Shown: positions 1 through 9,682 of the stretch, one piece after another | Layout: each line of letters starts with the position of its first letter | Numbering within the stretch: position 1 is the stretch's first letter | NCBI GenBank assembly: GCA_902621165.1 | Contig: CACNKX010000002.1 | Location: 1-64,000, forward strand | Direction of reading: 5' to 3' | Source of the DNA: an uncultured Alphaproteobacteria bacterium | GTDB lineage: Bacteria > Pseudomonadota > Alphaproteobacteria > HIMB59 > GCA-002718135 | DNA: 64,000 nucleotides | The notes under the pieces: model-generated | Database searches by the model: none | Told to the model about the DNA's origin: nothing | The model's input: the letters and a program-made list of their open reading frames with translations, nothing else | Made by a program: the position numbers and the translations under genes

Positions 1-1052
1 TTTTCTCAGAGGGCAATCAACATTGGACACATTTAAAGTTTCTAATAATCCCATTAATAAAAGAATACAAAGTTTCATTTATTACTTTAAGTTTAAACGA
101 TTCAGGATTAAAATTAAAACATAAAAATTACAGTTCTTTTTTTTTTGGTAATTTATTTATATTAAATCTTTTTTTTCTTAATAATAATTCTAAATTCATA
201 ATTACATCATTGCCTGATCTTGGAAAATTATATTTTAAAAAATATAACAATAGTTGTAAATTTATTTATGTTTTTCATTCTCTTGCTAGCTCTCATACAC
301 AATATTTTAAAGATTCATTTGATAATTTTGATATAATACTTTGTGCAGGACCACATCATTTAAAAGAAATAAAGAAATCTGAAAAAATTCATAATAATAA
401 AAGAAAAATTTTATATAAATACGGATATCCAAGATTAGAGGAGATAAGTAGATCAAATCATATAATGAAAACTAAAATAAATGAGAAATATATTTTAATA
501 GCCCCATCGTGGGGTGAAAATAGCATTACTAATATTTGTTTAGAAGAAGTTATAAAAAATTTAATTTCTAATAATTATACAGTTATTTTTAGACCACATA
601 ATATGAGCCTAATTAAAGATAAAAAAATAATAAAAAATTTAATTAAACAATATTTTAATAATAATAAATTTGTGTTTGATAATAGTAATAGTTCTTTTGA
701 ATCACTTCTAAAAGCTGATTTAATGGTTACAGATTGGGGTTCAACTGGATCTGATTTTAGTTTAGGTCTCGAAAAGCCAGTTATTTATATAGATACTCCT
801 CCAAAAATCAGAAATTACGAATATAAAAATATATCTGAAGATGCTTTTGAATTTAAAATTAGAGAACAAATTGGTACAATAATAAATTTAAATAATTTGA
901 GCAATTTATCAAAACTTATAAACTATATTCTTTGTAATTTTAATAGAAGTGAATTTTTAAAGAAAAAAAACAAATTTCTAAATAATTATGTTTATAATTA
1001 CTTAGCTAGTGAAAATGAAGGGATAAAAATTATAAAACAAATTATAAAATAA
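1..1052 (+). CDS. CDP-glycerol glycerophosphotransferase-like protein, 5'-truncated by window edge
   Basis: The ORF track starts at TTG 210, but the frame is open upstream to base 3 (FSEGNQHWTHLKFLIIPLIKEYKVSFITLS...ITSLPDLGKLYF). Motifs RPHN...LLKADLMVTDWGSTGSDFSLGLEKPVIYIDTP are typical of this transferase superfamily. Confidence 0.7.
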   Translation, partial: FSEGNQHWTHLKFLIIPLIKEYKVSFITLSLNDSGLKLKHKNYSSFFFGNLFILNLFFLNNNSKFIITSLPDLGKLYFKKYNNSCKFIYVFHSLASSHTQYFKDSFDNFDIILCAGPHHLKEIKKSEKIHNNKRKILYKYGYPRLEEISRSNHIMKTKINEKYILIAPSWGENSITNICLEEVIKNLISNNYTVIFRPHNMSLIKDKKIIKNLIKQYFNNNKFVFDNSNSSFESLLKADLMVTDWGSTGSDFSLGLEKPVIYIDTPPKIRNYEYKNISEDAFEFKIREQIGTIINLNNLSNLSKLINYILCNFNRSEFLKKKNKFLNNYVYNYLASENEGIKIIKQIIK

Positions 1053-1276
1053 AAAATATAATTTAAGAAAAGATCATTTTAGTTTTTAATAGATTTATTT
1101 ATTTTTATTAAATTAATTTTTTGTAGTTTCTGTTCTTTAAGAAATAATTTCATAAACTAGATTAAATTGCTTTTCTTATTACTGCTTTTTAAATTCAATA
1201 TAAACCTAATTAAAATTTCTAAATTGTTATTTACTATTCACAAATATTATAATATCTTTAATTAGGTAATATTATT

Positions 1277-1492
1277 TTGTTAAATTTATATTTAATTATT
1301 TGGATACTTGTTTTCTTACCTCTACCTGCATATGCTTATCTTGATCCAGGTTTGGGAAGCCTCATTTTACAATCTATAATTGGTGGTTTTGCAGTAATTT
1401 TCAGTTTTATTTCTCTTTTTTGGTTTAAAATAAAATCTTATATTTTAAAGTTAAGTAAAAATTTCAAATCAAAATATATAAAAAAAAAATAA
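1277..1492 (+). CDS. small membrane protein with AYLDPGLGS motif, polysaccharide-locus associated
   Basis: 71 aa; N-terminal hydrophobic segment, AYLDPGLGSLILQ motif, second TM and a basic tail. Confidence 0.55.
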   Translation: MLNLYLIIWILVFLPLPAYAYLDPGLGSLILQSIIGGFAVIFSFISLFWFKIKSYILKLSKNFKSKYIKKK

Positions 1493-1551
1493 AGTCTTAT
1501 ATTAAAATGAGAATAAATATAATCTCAAGTTTACGTAGATAAAAATTTTTA

Positions 1552-3162
1552 ATGAAAATTAGAATAAACTCTTTTCAAAGACTTTTTAAAGAATTTTTTT
1601 CTGGTTTTGTTGTTTTTTTGATTCCAATAGTATTTTTTTTAAAACCTTATAATTTAAAGCAATTAGCTACTTTGGAAATATTTATTATTATTGAATCTCT
1701 AGTTTTTATATTATTTTTTCTAATTTTAATTAGTTTTCTAATTAATTTATTAATTTTGAAAATATTTAAAATACAATCTCATTCAATTTTTATTATTTGT
1801 TGTTTTGGATTTTATCTACTTTTCTTTTTTGTTCCTATACACGAGATATTAGCTAAGACAATCTTTCAGAATGGATATGCAGGATTCTTTACATTGTTTT
1901 TACTTTTTTTAATTTGGCTAAGTACTTTTTTTTTAATATTATATTCTAAAAAATTTAATATATTTTTTACTAGAAGCCTTATTGTTTTTGCTAGTATAAA
2001 CATTATAATCTCCATATCTTCTTATCCTAAATATTTAAATGATATTTGGAATTCTAAAACAGATAATAATAAAATCAAAATCTCACAAAATACAATTAAA
2101 TCTGAAGAAATTAACGCAGCTATAACTAAAAATAAAAAAAATTATCAAAATATTTATTATATTATTATGGATGAAATGATGAGTTTAGAATCCTCTGCAA
2201 AAGTTAATATAATAAATGAAACACAAAAAATACAAATGAAAAATGATTTACAACAACTAGGTTATAAATATATTGATCAAAGTTATTCTTCTTATAATTC
2301 TTCGCATCTTACGCTAGCTTCAATTATGGAGATTGATTATCCAGCTACAGAACTTACACCTACGTATAATAATATTAAAAATTTTTTTCCTTTGATGATG
2401 TATCAAAATGAAAAATCTATTTTATTACCTGAAATAATAAATAAACTTGGAAGTAAGTTTATTTGGGTAGGTAATAATAATAGACCATGTCTAGAATGGG
2501 GTAATAATCCTTGGAATTGTACTTACAATAATAATACTAAAAAATTAAAACTTTTTATCAGGACTATTTATCATAATACTCCTCTTGAAATGTTTATTTA
2601 TAATTTTTTTAGTGCAAACACTACTACCGAATTATTATTAAGTGAAGATCTAACTTTATCATCTTATCCGCGATATGCAAAAAATAGCAAATTAAATGAA
2701 AATTCTAAATTTGTTTTTATAGATCGTTTGTTTCCTCATGCTCCATATAATGTTACTAAAGAATGCAATCCACGGATTAATGAAAAAAATATAAATCAAG
2801 AATTTGGATTTAAATCAAATTATCAATGTGCATTAAGAAAAATATTAGATTTTACAAAGTATATTTCTAAAGAAGATCCTAGAGCTATAGTAGTATTTCA
2901 GGGCGATCACGGTCATATTGATTTATTAAAAAAAAATTCAATTAGTGATAGTATTTTATATAGAGCTAGCATTTTTAATGCAATTAAAGCACCAGAAAAA
3001 TGTTTTAAAAAATTTGGAAAACCTAATTCTACTGTCAATACCATAAGATTTGTATTAAATTGTGCCTATGGTTTTGAATTTCCTTTTAGGCAAGTAATTC
3101 ATTACGGTGAATTTCCAAGAGATTCAGCATTTGGGATAAAAAGGCTATTAAAATTTAAATAA
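1552..3162 (+). CDS. membrane-anchored alkaline phosphatase/sulfatase superfamily protein (LTA-synthase/phosphoglycerol-transferase-like)
   Basis: 536 aa; several N-terminal TM segments, then a soluble domain with IIMDEMMS, DRLFPHAPY and VVFQGDHGH motifs. Confidence 0.6.
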   Translation: MKIRINSFQRLFKEFFSGFVVFLIPIVFFLKPYNLKQLATLEIFIIIESLVFILFFLILISFLINLLILKIFKIQSHSIFIICCFGFYLLFFFVPIHEILAKTIFQNGYAGFFTLFLLFLIWLSTFFLILYSKKFNIFFTRSLIVFASINIIISISSYPKYLNDIWNSKTDNNKIKISQNTIKSEEINAAITKNKKNYQNIYYIIMDEMMSLESSAKVNIINETQKIQMKNDLQQLGYKYIDQSYSSYNSSHLTLASIMEIDYPATELTPTYNNIKNFFPLMMYQNEKSILLPEIINKLGSKFIWVGNNNRPCLEWGNNPWNCTYNNNTKKLKLFIRTIYHNTPLEMFIYNFFSANTTTELLLSEDLTLSSYPRYAKNSKLNENSKFVFIDRLFPHAPYNVTKECNPRINEKNINQEFGFKSNYQCALRKILDFTKYISKEDPRAIVVFQGDHGHIDLLKKNSISDSILYRASIFNAIKAPEKCFKKFGKPNSTVNTIRFVLNCAYGFEFPFRQVIHYGEFPRDSAFGIKRLLKFK

Positions 3163-3210
3163 AATAATTGTTCAGTATTAATATTTATGAAATGATAATA
3201 TTTATAAATT

Positions 3211-4263
3211 TCATTTTAAAATATAATTTCTATTGATTTTTTTTGATATTAAAGGTCTCATTATTTTATTTGGTATTTTAAAATTATTAACCACTAAATC
3301 TCTTACGTAAGTACCACTAATAGCTAACATTTTACTACCTTTGCAGTTTTTACATTTAGTGATTGATACTTTACTACATAGATTACAATATTTAGGTTCA
3401 GCAAAAGTAATAATTTTAATTCCTAATTTTTTTTCATTTTTTTTACAAATTTTTTGAGATTCATATTTTTTATAATATTTAGATATCCCAGCATGGTCTC
3501 GTCCAACAATAAAGTGTGAACATCCATAATTTTTTCTTATTATTGCATGCAATAATGCTTCCTTAGGTCCAGCATATCGAGGATAAGAATTAAGTACTGA
3601 AAAAAAAACATTTTGGTTTTTATAAACTTTTTTTATGAGTAATTTATTTAATGATAAAATATATTTTTCTTTAAATTCACCTTTTTTGTACATTCCAATT
3701 AATGGCTGTATAAGAAGTGCGCCACACTTTTTTAATCCATATCTATGTATCCATTCATGCCCTTTGTGTGGAATATTTCTAGTATGAAAACCTGCAACAT
3801 TTGTTAAATAGTTTTTTTTAATAATATTTCTAATATCTTCAGGTTTTGAAAAATTAATAAATGAAAGAATATTTTCGTTAAAATTAAAAATTCTAGATGA
3901 AATAAAAAACTCTCCTTCATCCAAAAATTTTTTTACTCCAGGATGATAACGATCATTTGTACCAAATATAAAAGAGAATAATTTTAATTTTTCTTTTTTA
4001 GTTATTCTGTATTTTGAATAATTTTGAAAAGTACATACTTTAATATTATTAAAATATAACTGGATTGGAATATTTTTTTTTCTATAAATTTTTTCTTCAA
4101 TATTAAAATAAATAGGAATAGGAAAAAATTTTTTCTTATAAATTTGTTTTTTTGAAATATCTTTAAACTCTTTGTAATTTACAAATTTATTTATTGGATG
4201 ATAAACTTTAAATTTAATATTGCAAATTTCGAGCAACTGAAATTTTTTAATATCAATTCTCAT
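3211..4263 (-). CDS. ATP sulfurylase (sulfate adenylyltransferase)-like protein
   Basis: Motifs GFHTRNIPHKGHEWIHR, LLIQPLIGMYKKGE, HAIIRKNYGCSHFIVGRDHAG, a C-x2-C...C-x2-C cluster, and SGTYVRDLV. Confidence 0.8.
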   Translation of the reverse strand: MRIDIKKFQLLEICNIKFKVYHPINKFVNYKEFKDISKKQIYKKKFFPIPIYFNIEEKIYRKKNIPIQLYFNNIKVCTFQNYSKYRITKKEKLKLFSFIFGTNDRYHPGVKKFLDEGEFFISSRIFNFNENILSFINFSKPEDIRNIIKKNYLTNVAGFHTRNIPHKGHEWIHRYGLKKCGALLIQPLIGMYKKGEFKEKYILSLNKLLIKKVYKNQNVFFSVLNSYPRYAGPKEALLHAIIRKNYGCSHFIVGRDHAGISKYYKKYESQKICKKNEKKLGIKIITFAEPKYCNLCSKVSITKCKNCKGSKMLAISGTYVRDLVVNNFKIPNKIMRPLISKKINRNYILK

Positions 4264-4307
4264 TTATTTAATTTATATATATAAGTTAATAAGTTCAATG
4301 AATTTAT

Positions 4308-6686
4308 ATGATTTTTGACTATGTTTCTATAGGCGGTGGAGTTATTGGTTTTACCTTTATAGAAAATTTAATAAAAAATATTTCTAATAACAAAAGGCAT
4401 AATTCCAAAATTTATAACTTTGCAATTATTGACACTGATCTAGATAATTTTCCTGGAGGTGTTGCATATGGTTTTAAAAACGCTTTACATGGATATTTTA
4501 ATAATCCATTAAGGTTAGCGCCAAAAAATTTTTCTGACTTCATAAAAAAAAATAATGAAATTAAAATATGTATAATTAATTATTTAAAAAAAAATGGTAG
4601 AAACACAGACAAAGAATGGATAAAAGAAAATCACAAAGTTCTTTTTAACCCAAAATCAGATCAATTTACTGAGATATATTTACCAAGAATTTCATTTGCA
4701 TTTTGGTTAAATTACAAATTTGCCAGATTAAATCAAAAAATAAAATTATTAGAAACAAGGGGAATAAAAATTCAATTAATATTTTTGCAAGGTAAAGTTG
4801 GTGATATTGCTAAAATAAACGAAAATTTTAAAGAAATAAAACCAGAAAAAGATTCATTTAAATTTTATAGATGTAAAAATATAAAAAAAAGTAAATTTGA
4901 TAGACCAATTTTCATAGACAATATTAAATCACTAAAATTCATATATTCTAGATATACATCAATTGGAATAGGTGTACCGCCACCAAGATTGTATGGTAAT
5001 GAAAAACTCAAAAATAACAAAAATTATCTCTGGGATTTTTACTCAGAAGGATCAACTAATAATTTAATAAATAAAATAATTAATTTTCCAAAAAAAAATG
5101 TCAGAATAACTTTTGTAGGATTTAAAGCTGGATTACTTGAAGCGCTTCCAGAGTTGAATGAACTAATAATAAGTAATAAAAAAACTATAACAGTAAATTG
5201 TATTTCCCCCACACTTAAAAGTTTACAAAAAGCAGAATTAAGTAGTAGAAAATATAAACTAAAATTTTTTAATAAGAACAATTTAGAAAAATTTTCAAGT
5301 GCCAAAAAAATATATGAAGGTATATTAAATGAATTTAATATTGGTATCAAAAATGGATATAATAGATATGATGTTTGGACTAAAATATTAAGCAGTGAAA
5401 TATTAAATAATTCAATTAAAAATTTAACTAAAAGTGAAATAAAAAATTATAATCTTATTTATTTTAAAAAAATAAGATCTCTTACAAGATATACATATTA
5501 TAAGCCAATTAAAATTAAAGATTTAATGATAAAAACACACAAACTAAAACTAATAGAAACTAAAGTTAAAAAAATTACTTATAAAAAAAATTATTTTGAA
5601 ATAATCACACCAAAGGGAGAATTTAAAGCAGATATAGTTATAAATGTTTCTGGACCAACAAATATTTCTGACAAAAACTTAAAATTAAAAATAATTAATG
5701 ATCTTAAAAAAAGAGGAATAAAATTTGATGAATCAGGCGTAAATGTGAATAGTGATTTTTCAATTTCAAATTTTAAAAATTTATATTCTACTGGAATTAT
5801 TACATCTGGTTTTAATAAAGATAGAAAAACGATAATTGAAGCAATAATTCAGAATTCTGTTATTTCATCAAATAAAATTTATGAAAATTTGATTAAAACA
5901 AATAATTTGAACAAAAATTTAATATACAAAAAATTTTTTTTAAAAAATCAAAAAATAAATTCATCAAGAAACTATATTAAAATTGGAGGTCTTTTTGGGC
6001 CAAAAAATATTTTTAAATTAAAAAATAAAGATATTACCATTGATGAAAACCAAATCAAAAAATATTATAACCACAATATTTTAAATATACCCTTAAAAAT
6101 TATACTTGATGGTAAAGCAGGATCCGGTAAATCATCAATAGCTGAGCTGTTTGCAATATACTACAACCTTATTGTTATAGATACTGGATACATTTTAAAA
6201 TATTTTTCTAAAGTAATAATATCTTCAAAATTAAATTATGAAGATTTGAAAGATAATAAAATAAAAACAATTTTTAAAAATATAAATTTAAATAATTTAA
6301 TTGAAAAAGATTTAGATAGAAAGAAATACAGAAAGATTTTAAGCCTAATTTCCAAGAACCTATATGTAAGAAAATATTTTAATAAAAAAATTTTAGAATT
6401 TTCAAAAATATTTGACAAATATGTATTTACTGGAAGAGATACAGGTCATAAAGTTTTTTTGAACAATAGAAATGTCCATAAATTTTTCCTCAATACAAAA
6501 GATATAATTGCAGCTAAGAGAAAATCGAATATAAAATCATTAAAAATGTCTAAGATTGAAACTTTAAAAAGAATTGAAACTGATCAAGAAAATACAACAT
6601 ATGGTCTTAACTCTATTGTAATTGATAACAATCATAATAATAAATACAAAACTTTTGGACAGATAATGGATTTATTAAATAAATGA
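4308..6686 (+). CDS. fusion: N-terminal FAD/NAD(P)-binding domain + C-terminal cytidylate-kinase-like P-loop domain
   Basis: N-term SIGGGVIGFTFIENL...FPGGVAYGF...NNPLRLAP; C-term LDGKAGSGKSSIAELFAIYYNLIVIDTGY...FTGRDTGHKVF...KFFLNTKDIIAAKRK, resembling Cmk Walker A and GRD motifs. Confidence 0.7.
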   Translation: MIFDYVSIGGGVIGFTFIENLIKNISNNKRHNSKIYNFAIIDTDLDNFPGGVAYGFKNALHGYFNNPLRLAPKNFSDFIKKNNEIKICIINYLKKNGRNTDKEWIKENHKVLFNPKSDQFTEIYLPRISFAFWLNYKFARLNQKIKLLETRGIKIQLIFLQGKVGDIAKINENFKEIKPEKDSFKFYRCKNIKKSKFDRPIFIDNIKSLKFIYSRYTSIGIGVPPPRLYGNEKLKNNKNYLWDFYSEGSTNNLINKIINFPKKNVRITFVGFKAGLLEALPELNELIISNKKTITVNCISPTLKSLQKAELSSRKYKLKFFNKNNLEKFSSAKKIYEGILNEFNIGIKNGYNRYDVWTKILSSEILNNSIKNLTKSEIKNYNLIYFKKIRSLTRYTYYKPIKIKDLMIKTHKLKLIETKVKKITYKKNYFEIITPKGEFKADIVINVSGPTNISDKNLKLKIINDLKKRGIKFDESGVNVNSDFSISNFKNLYSTGIITSGFNKDRKTIIEAIIQNSVISSNKIYENLIKTNNLNKNLIYKKFFLKNQKINSSRNYIKIGGLFGPKNIFKLKNKDITIDENQIKKYYNHNILNIPLKIILDGKAGSGKSSIAELFAIYYNLIVIDTGYILKYFSKVIISSKLNYEDLKDNKIKTIFKNINLNNLIEKDLDRKKYRKILSLISKNLYVRKYFNKKILEFSKIFDKYVFTGRDTGHKVFLNNRNVHKFFLNTKDIIAAKRKSNIKSLKMSKIETLKRIETDQENTTYGLNSIVIDNNHNNKYKTFGQIMDLLNK

Positions 6687-7597
6687 TTAAAGAAGATCAA
6701 TTAAGTTGGGATTTATTTAATAAATATTCAGATTTACTATTAAAAAATTTACCATCTAAATCAGAACCATTTAATAGGCTTATAGCTCATACAAACAATT
6801 TTTTTGTAATTGCAGGTTATGGAGCTTTTAATCCTGGATATGTAATGTTAGTATCTAAAAAATTAATTCCATCATTTGCAAATATTGATAAAGAAAATCT
6901 TGACGAGTTTTTGTGGTTAAAAAATTTTCTTAATCGAATACTTAATGAGGTATTTTCAAACACATCAAGCTTAATTTTTGAACATGGTATGTGTGCTTGT
7001 TTAGGGGGATTAGATAGAGCGCATTTACACTTTTTAAGTTGTAAAAATATTAGTAAAAAAAACTTATTAAATGCAATTAATACTTCCCTATCAAGAAGAA
7101 GAACTGGTATAAAATCTTGTACATATGAAGGTGTAAAATATAATAATATTGAAGATATAGACTCCTTGTTATTTAATATAAATGATGAAAAAAAAATAAT
7201 CTTAGAAGGATACCAATACAAATTTGATGATATAAAGACTGATTATAAAATAGAAGATTATCCACTTAATTTAAATGCACTGATAAAAACAGAAAATCCA
7301 TACATATTTTTTGAAACTAAAATAAGAGAATGTTCTTTTATAACTCTTGAACATATTGATACACAATTTGGAAGAGAAGTATCATTTAATGTTGAGTATA
7401 ATGATAATAAAAAAATAAAAAATTTTATTAAACAAAATAATATTGAATTTAAAAATGATCATAAATTCTTTTGGAGATGGCAGGATTTTTATTTTGAAAA
7501 GAATATTTTAGAAACAATAAAAAAGTTAGCTTTTCACATTAATAAATATTATAAAAAAGAATATTTAAACTTATATAATTTTATATCTTTTGACTAA
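6683..7597 (+). CDS. HIT-like (histidine triad) protein with C-terminal extension
   Basis: 304 aa; NPGYVMLVSKKLIPSFANI...FEHGMCACLGGLDRAHLHFL resembles the HIT core. ATGA overlap with the upstream CDS. Confidence 0.6.
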   Translation: MIKEDQLSWDLFNKYSDLLLKNLPSKSEPFNRLIAHTNNFFVIAGYGAFNPGYVMLVSKKLIPSFANIDKENLDEFLWLKNFLNRILNEVFSNTSSLIFEHGMCACLGGLDRAHLHFLSCKNISKKNLLNAINTSLSRRRTGIKSCTYEGVKYNNIEDIDSLLFNINDEKKIILEGYQYKFDDIKTDYKIEDYPLNLNALIKTENPYIFFETKIRECSFITLEHIDTQFGREVSFNVEYNDNKKIKNFIKQNNIEFKNDHKFFWRWQDFYFEKNILETIKKLAFHINKYYKKEYLNLYNFISFD

Positions 7598-7703
7598 AGA
7601 TAATAGTTTTGTTTTATATAAAATGTTCTGCTAATTTCTTTTTTAATCAATGAATCTATATAACAATTAAATAAGATTAGATTTATATTATTTTAATTAC
7701 TTA

Positions 7704-8951
7704 TTATTCTAATAATTCTAAAACTTTTTCATTTAAATATGGAATTTTATTAAAATTTAACCCAATACCATCAGTCATAAAGTGAATTAATAGACCATTT
7801 CCATTGAATCTACTAACATTTATTAAGGGTAAAATTTTATTTTCATCACATTTGATTTTATAAAAAAAATATTCACTATACAAATTATTTTTATATAAAG
7901 AAATTTCTCCAAGTTCCAAATTTTTATCATCTTGAAATTTACAACCTTTTATTTCCTTATCAATTGTATTAATATTATATAAATTATTGTCTATATATTT
8001 TTCTTTAGGATAAATTATTGTATTTGAATGTTCTAAATTTTCTAATTTTACAATTCTCCAAAAATTGGCACCACCTATAGAAATAATTTTATTTTTTTTA
8101 TCATTTTCAAGAAAATTAATTAATTTGTTCATTATATTAGTTGATATGTATTCTTGATGCATAGGGAAAATAATTTTATGATATTTTTCTAAACTTTGTT
8201 TTTCTAATTGATAATCTAAAATCACATTAAAATTTTCGTACAAATTTTTATTTATATTATTTATAGAATCAGCTGTTTTTTCAGCCCAGAACAAATTTCC
8301 ATTTGAAGGTATTTCATTTAGATTAGCAATATAATTAATTTTTGAGGAATATTGATTATAACCATAAATGTTACTTGAATAATTGTAAAAATTTGTAGTA
8401 GGGAGTATTAATAAAATTTTAGATTTATTTTTATCTTGAGCTATTCCAAAATAAAAATAAAGTTTTTGTTTTACATCCTTTTCTAAAGATATATCACCTA
8501 TAAAATATAGTGATTTTTTACATTTTTCCGGAAGATTTTTTAATTTTAAAATAAAATCTTTTACAAAAACTGATGTAAAACATTTAATCTTAGTATTTTT
8601 AGTCACACCAACTAAATTAATTATAAAATTTTTATTTCTATTATTTGAATAGAAATAAATTTTGTTATTTATATTTAATTTAAATGATTCAAGACCATCA
8701 GTTTTAATAAAAAAATTTTTCTTCAAACTATCGTTCTCATTAATTAACTCTAATTTTGTATAAGATTGAGCTCTAATTATATTTTCTAGTTGAGATATAT
8801 ACTTATAAGGAAATATAACGCTTTTAATTAAATTTCTTTGATCAGATGATAATAACTTTTCAAATTTTATAAGATTTGATCCTATTAAAAAGTTGATTAT
8901 AATATAAATTAATCCAACTATAATTATTGAATAAAAGATAAATTTTTTCAT
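7704..8951 (-). CDS. membrane-anchored protein, possibly N,N-dimethylformamidase large-subunit-like domain
   Basis: 415 aa; N-terminal TM; LLILPTTNFYNYSSNIYGYNQYSS and HQEYISTNIMNKLINFLENDKKNKIISIGGANFWRIV resemble the DMFase-like large-subunit pattern. Weak, by eye. Confidence 0.4.
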   Translation of the reverse strand: MKKFIFYSIIIVGLIYIIINFLIGSNLIKFEKLLSSDQRNLIKSVIFPYKYISQLENIIRAQSYTKLELINENDSLKKNFFIKTDGLESFKLNINNKIYFYSNNRNKNFIINLVGVTKNTKIKCFTSVFVKDFILKLKNLPEKCKKSLYFIGDISLEKDVKQKLYFYFGIAQDKNKSKILLILPTTNFYNYSSNIYGYNQYSSKINYIANLNEIPSNGNLFWAEKTADSINNINKNLYENFNVILDYQLEKQSLEKYHKIIFPMHQEYISTNIMNKLINFLENDKKNKIISIGGANFWRIVKLENLEHSNTIIYPKEKYIDNNLYNINTIDKEIKGCKFQDDKNLELGEISLYKNNLYSEYFFYKIKCDENKILPLINVSRFNGNGLLIHFMTDGIGLNFNKIPYLNEKVLELLE

Positions 8952-9095
8952 AAATAATTGTCAAACATATTATTTAATAATCTCTATAATATGCCTTAAT
9001 TACTCCCATACTTCTTCAACATTCCAAAAAAGTGGTTTTAGATTTTTGTTTATAAAATCTTTTAATTTAAAAAAAACATTTTTTATTTAAGAACA

Positions 9096-9461
9096 TCATT
9101 TCTTTAATTTTTCCCATTCAGCCATACCACCAGTGATATTTTTAACATTTTTAAGACCCATATCTTTCATAGTTTTAGTTGATAAAGTTCCTTGTCCACC
9201 CACACCACAAAATACAATATATTCTTTATCTGGATTTTCTCTAAAAAATTTATTTTCTAAAGGGCTACCTTCTGCCAAATAAAATTCAAGAAAAGCTCTA
9301 TCCAAATGAATTGCATTTCCTATTGTGCCATTTGAAAAACTTTCTTTATCTCTTACATCCACAAATTGTACATTTGGATCATTTATCTTTTCACTTGCTT
9401 CTGATGCAGAAATATTTTCTATTTTATCTTTGACACTCATCAATTCTTCAAATTTTTTCAT
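9096..9461 (-). CDS. rhodanese-like domain protein
   Basis: 121 aa; VQFVDVRDKESFSNGTIGNAIHLDR...YIVFCGVGGQGTLSTKTMKDMGLKNVKNITGGMAEW; Cys active-site loop. Confidence 0.9.
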   Translation of the reverse strand: MKKFEELMSVKDKIENISASEASEKINDPNVQFVDVRDKESFSNGTIGNAIHLDRAFLEFYLAEGSPLENKFFRENPDKEYIVFCGVGGQGTLSTKTMKDMGLKNVKNITGGMAEWEKLKK

Positions 9462-9682
9462 TTTTCCTTACCTCCTTAATATGAGCGTTCTGTAGAACGA
9501 CAACTTTGTTCATTCTTTCTAAAAAAACTTATTACCACATAACAAAGAAAATTAGTATTCCATAGCGTATATTACGCTTATATTTTTTACTCTCGAAGGA
9601 TAAATTTGATTTTATAAACAATTAAGTAAATATAATGTTTTCATATGATTTTATAAAAATCTTAATGTGGTAAAGAAATATT

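Noticed and set aside
1053-1276. AT-rich 224-bp gap considered as a possible ncRNA
   Set aside because: No GC-rich stem, conserved RNA motif or terminator seen.
5039-5350. 103-aa minus-strand ORF inside the FAD/kinase fusion gene
   Set aside because: Antisense to a well-supported CDS; hydrophobic low-complexity translation typical of the AT-rich reverse strand.
6817-7221. 134-aa minus-strand ORF inside the HIT-like gene
   Set aside because: Shadow ORF of a supported coding region; no recognisable domain.
9561-9580. Small palindrome around GCGTATATTACGC upstream of the lipoprotein gene
   Set aside because: Only a 5-bp arm; too short to separate from chance in AT-rich DNA.
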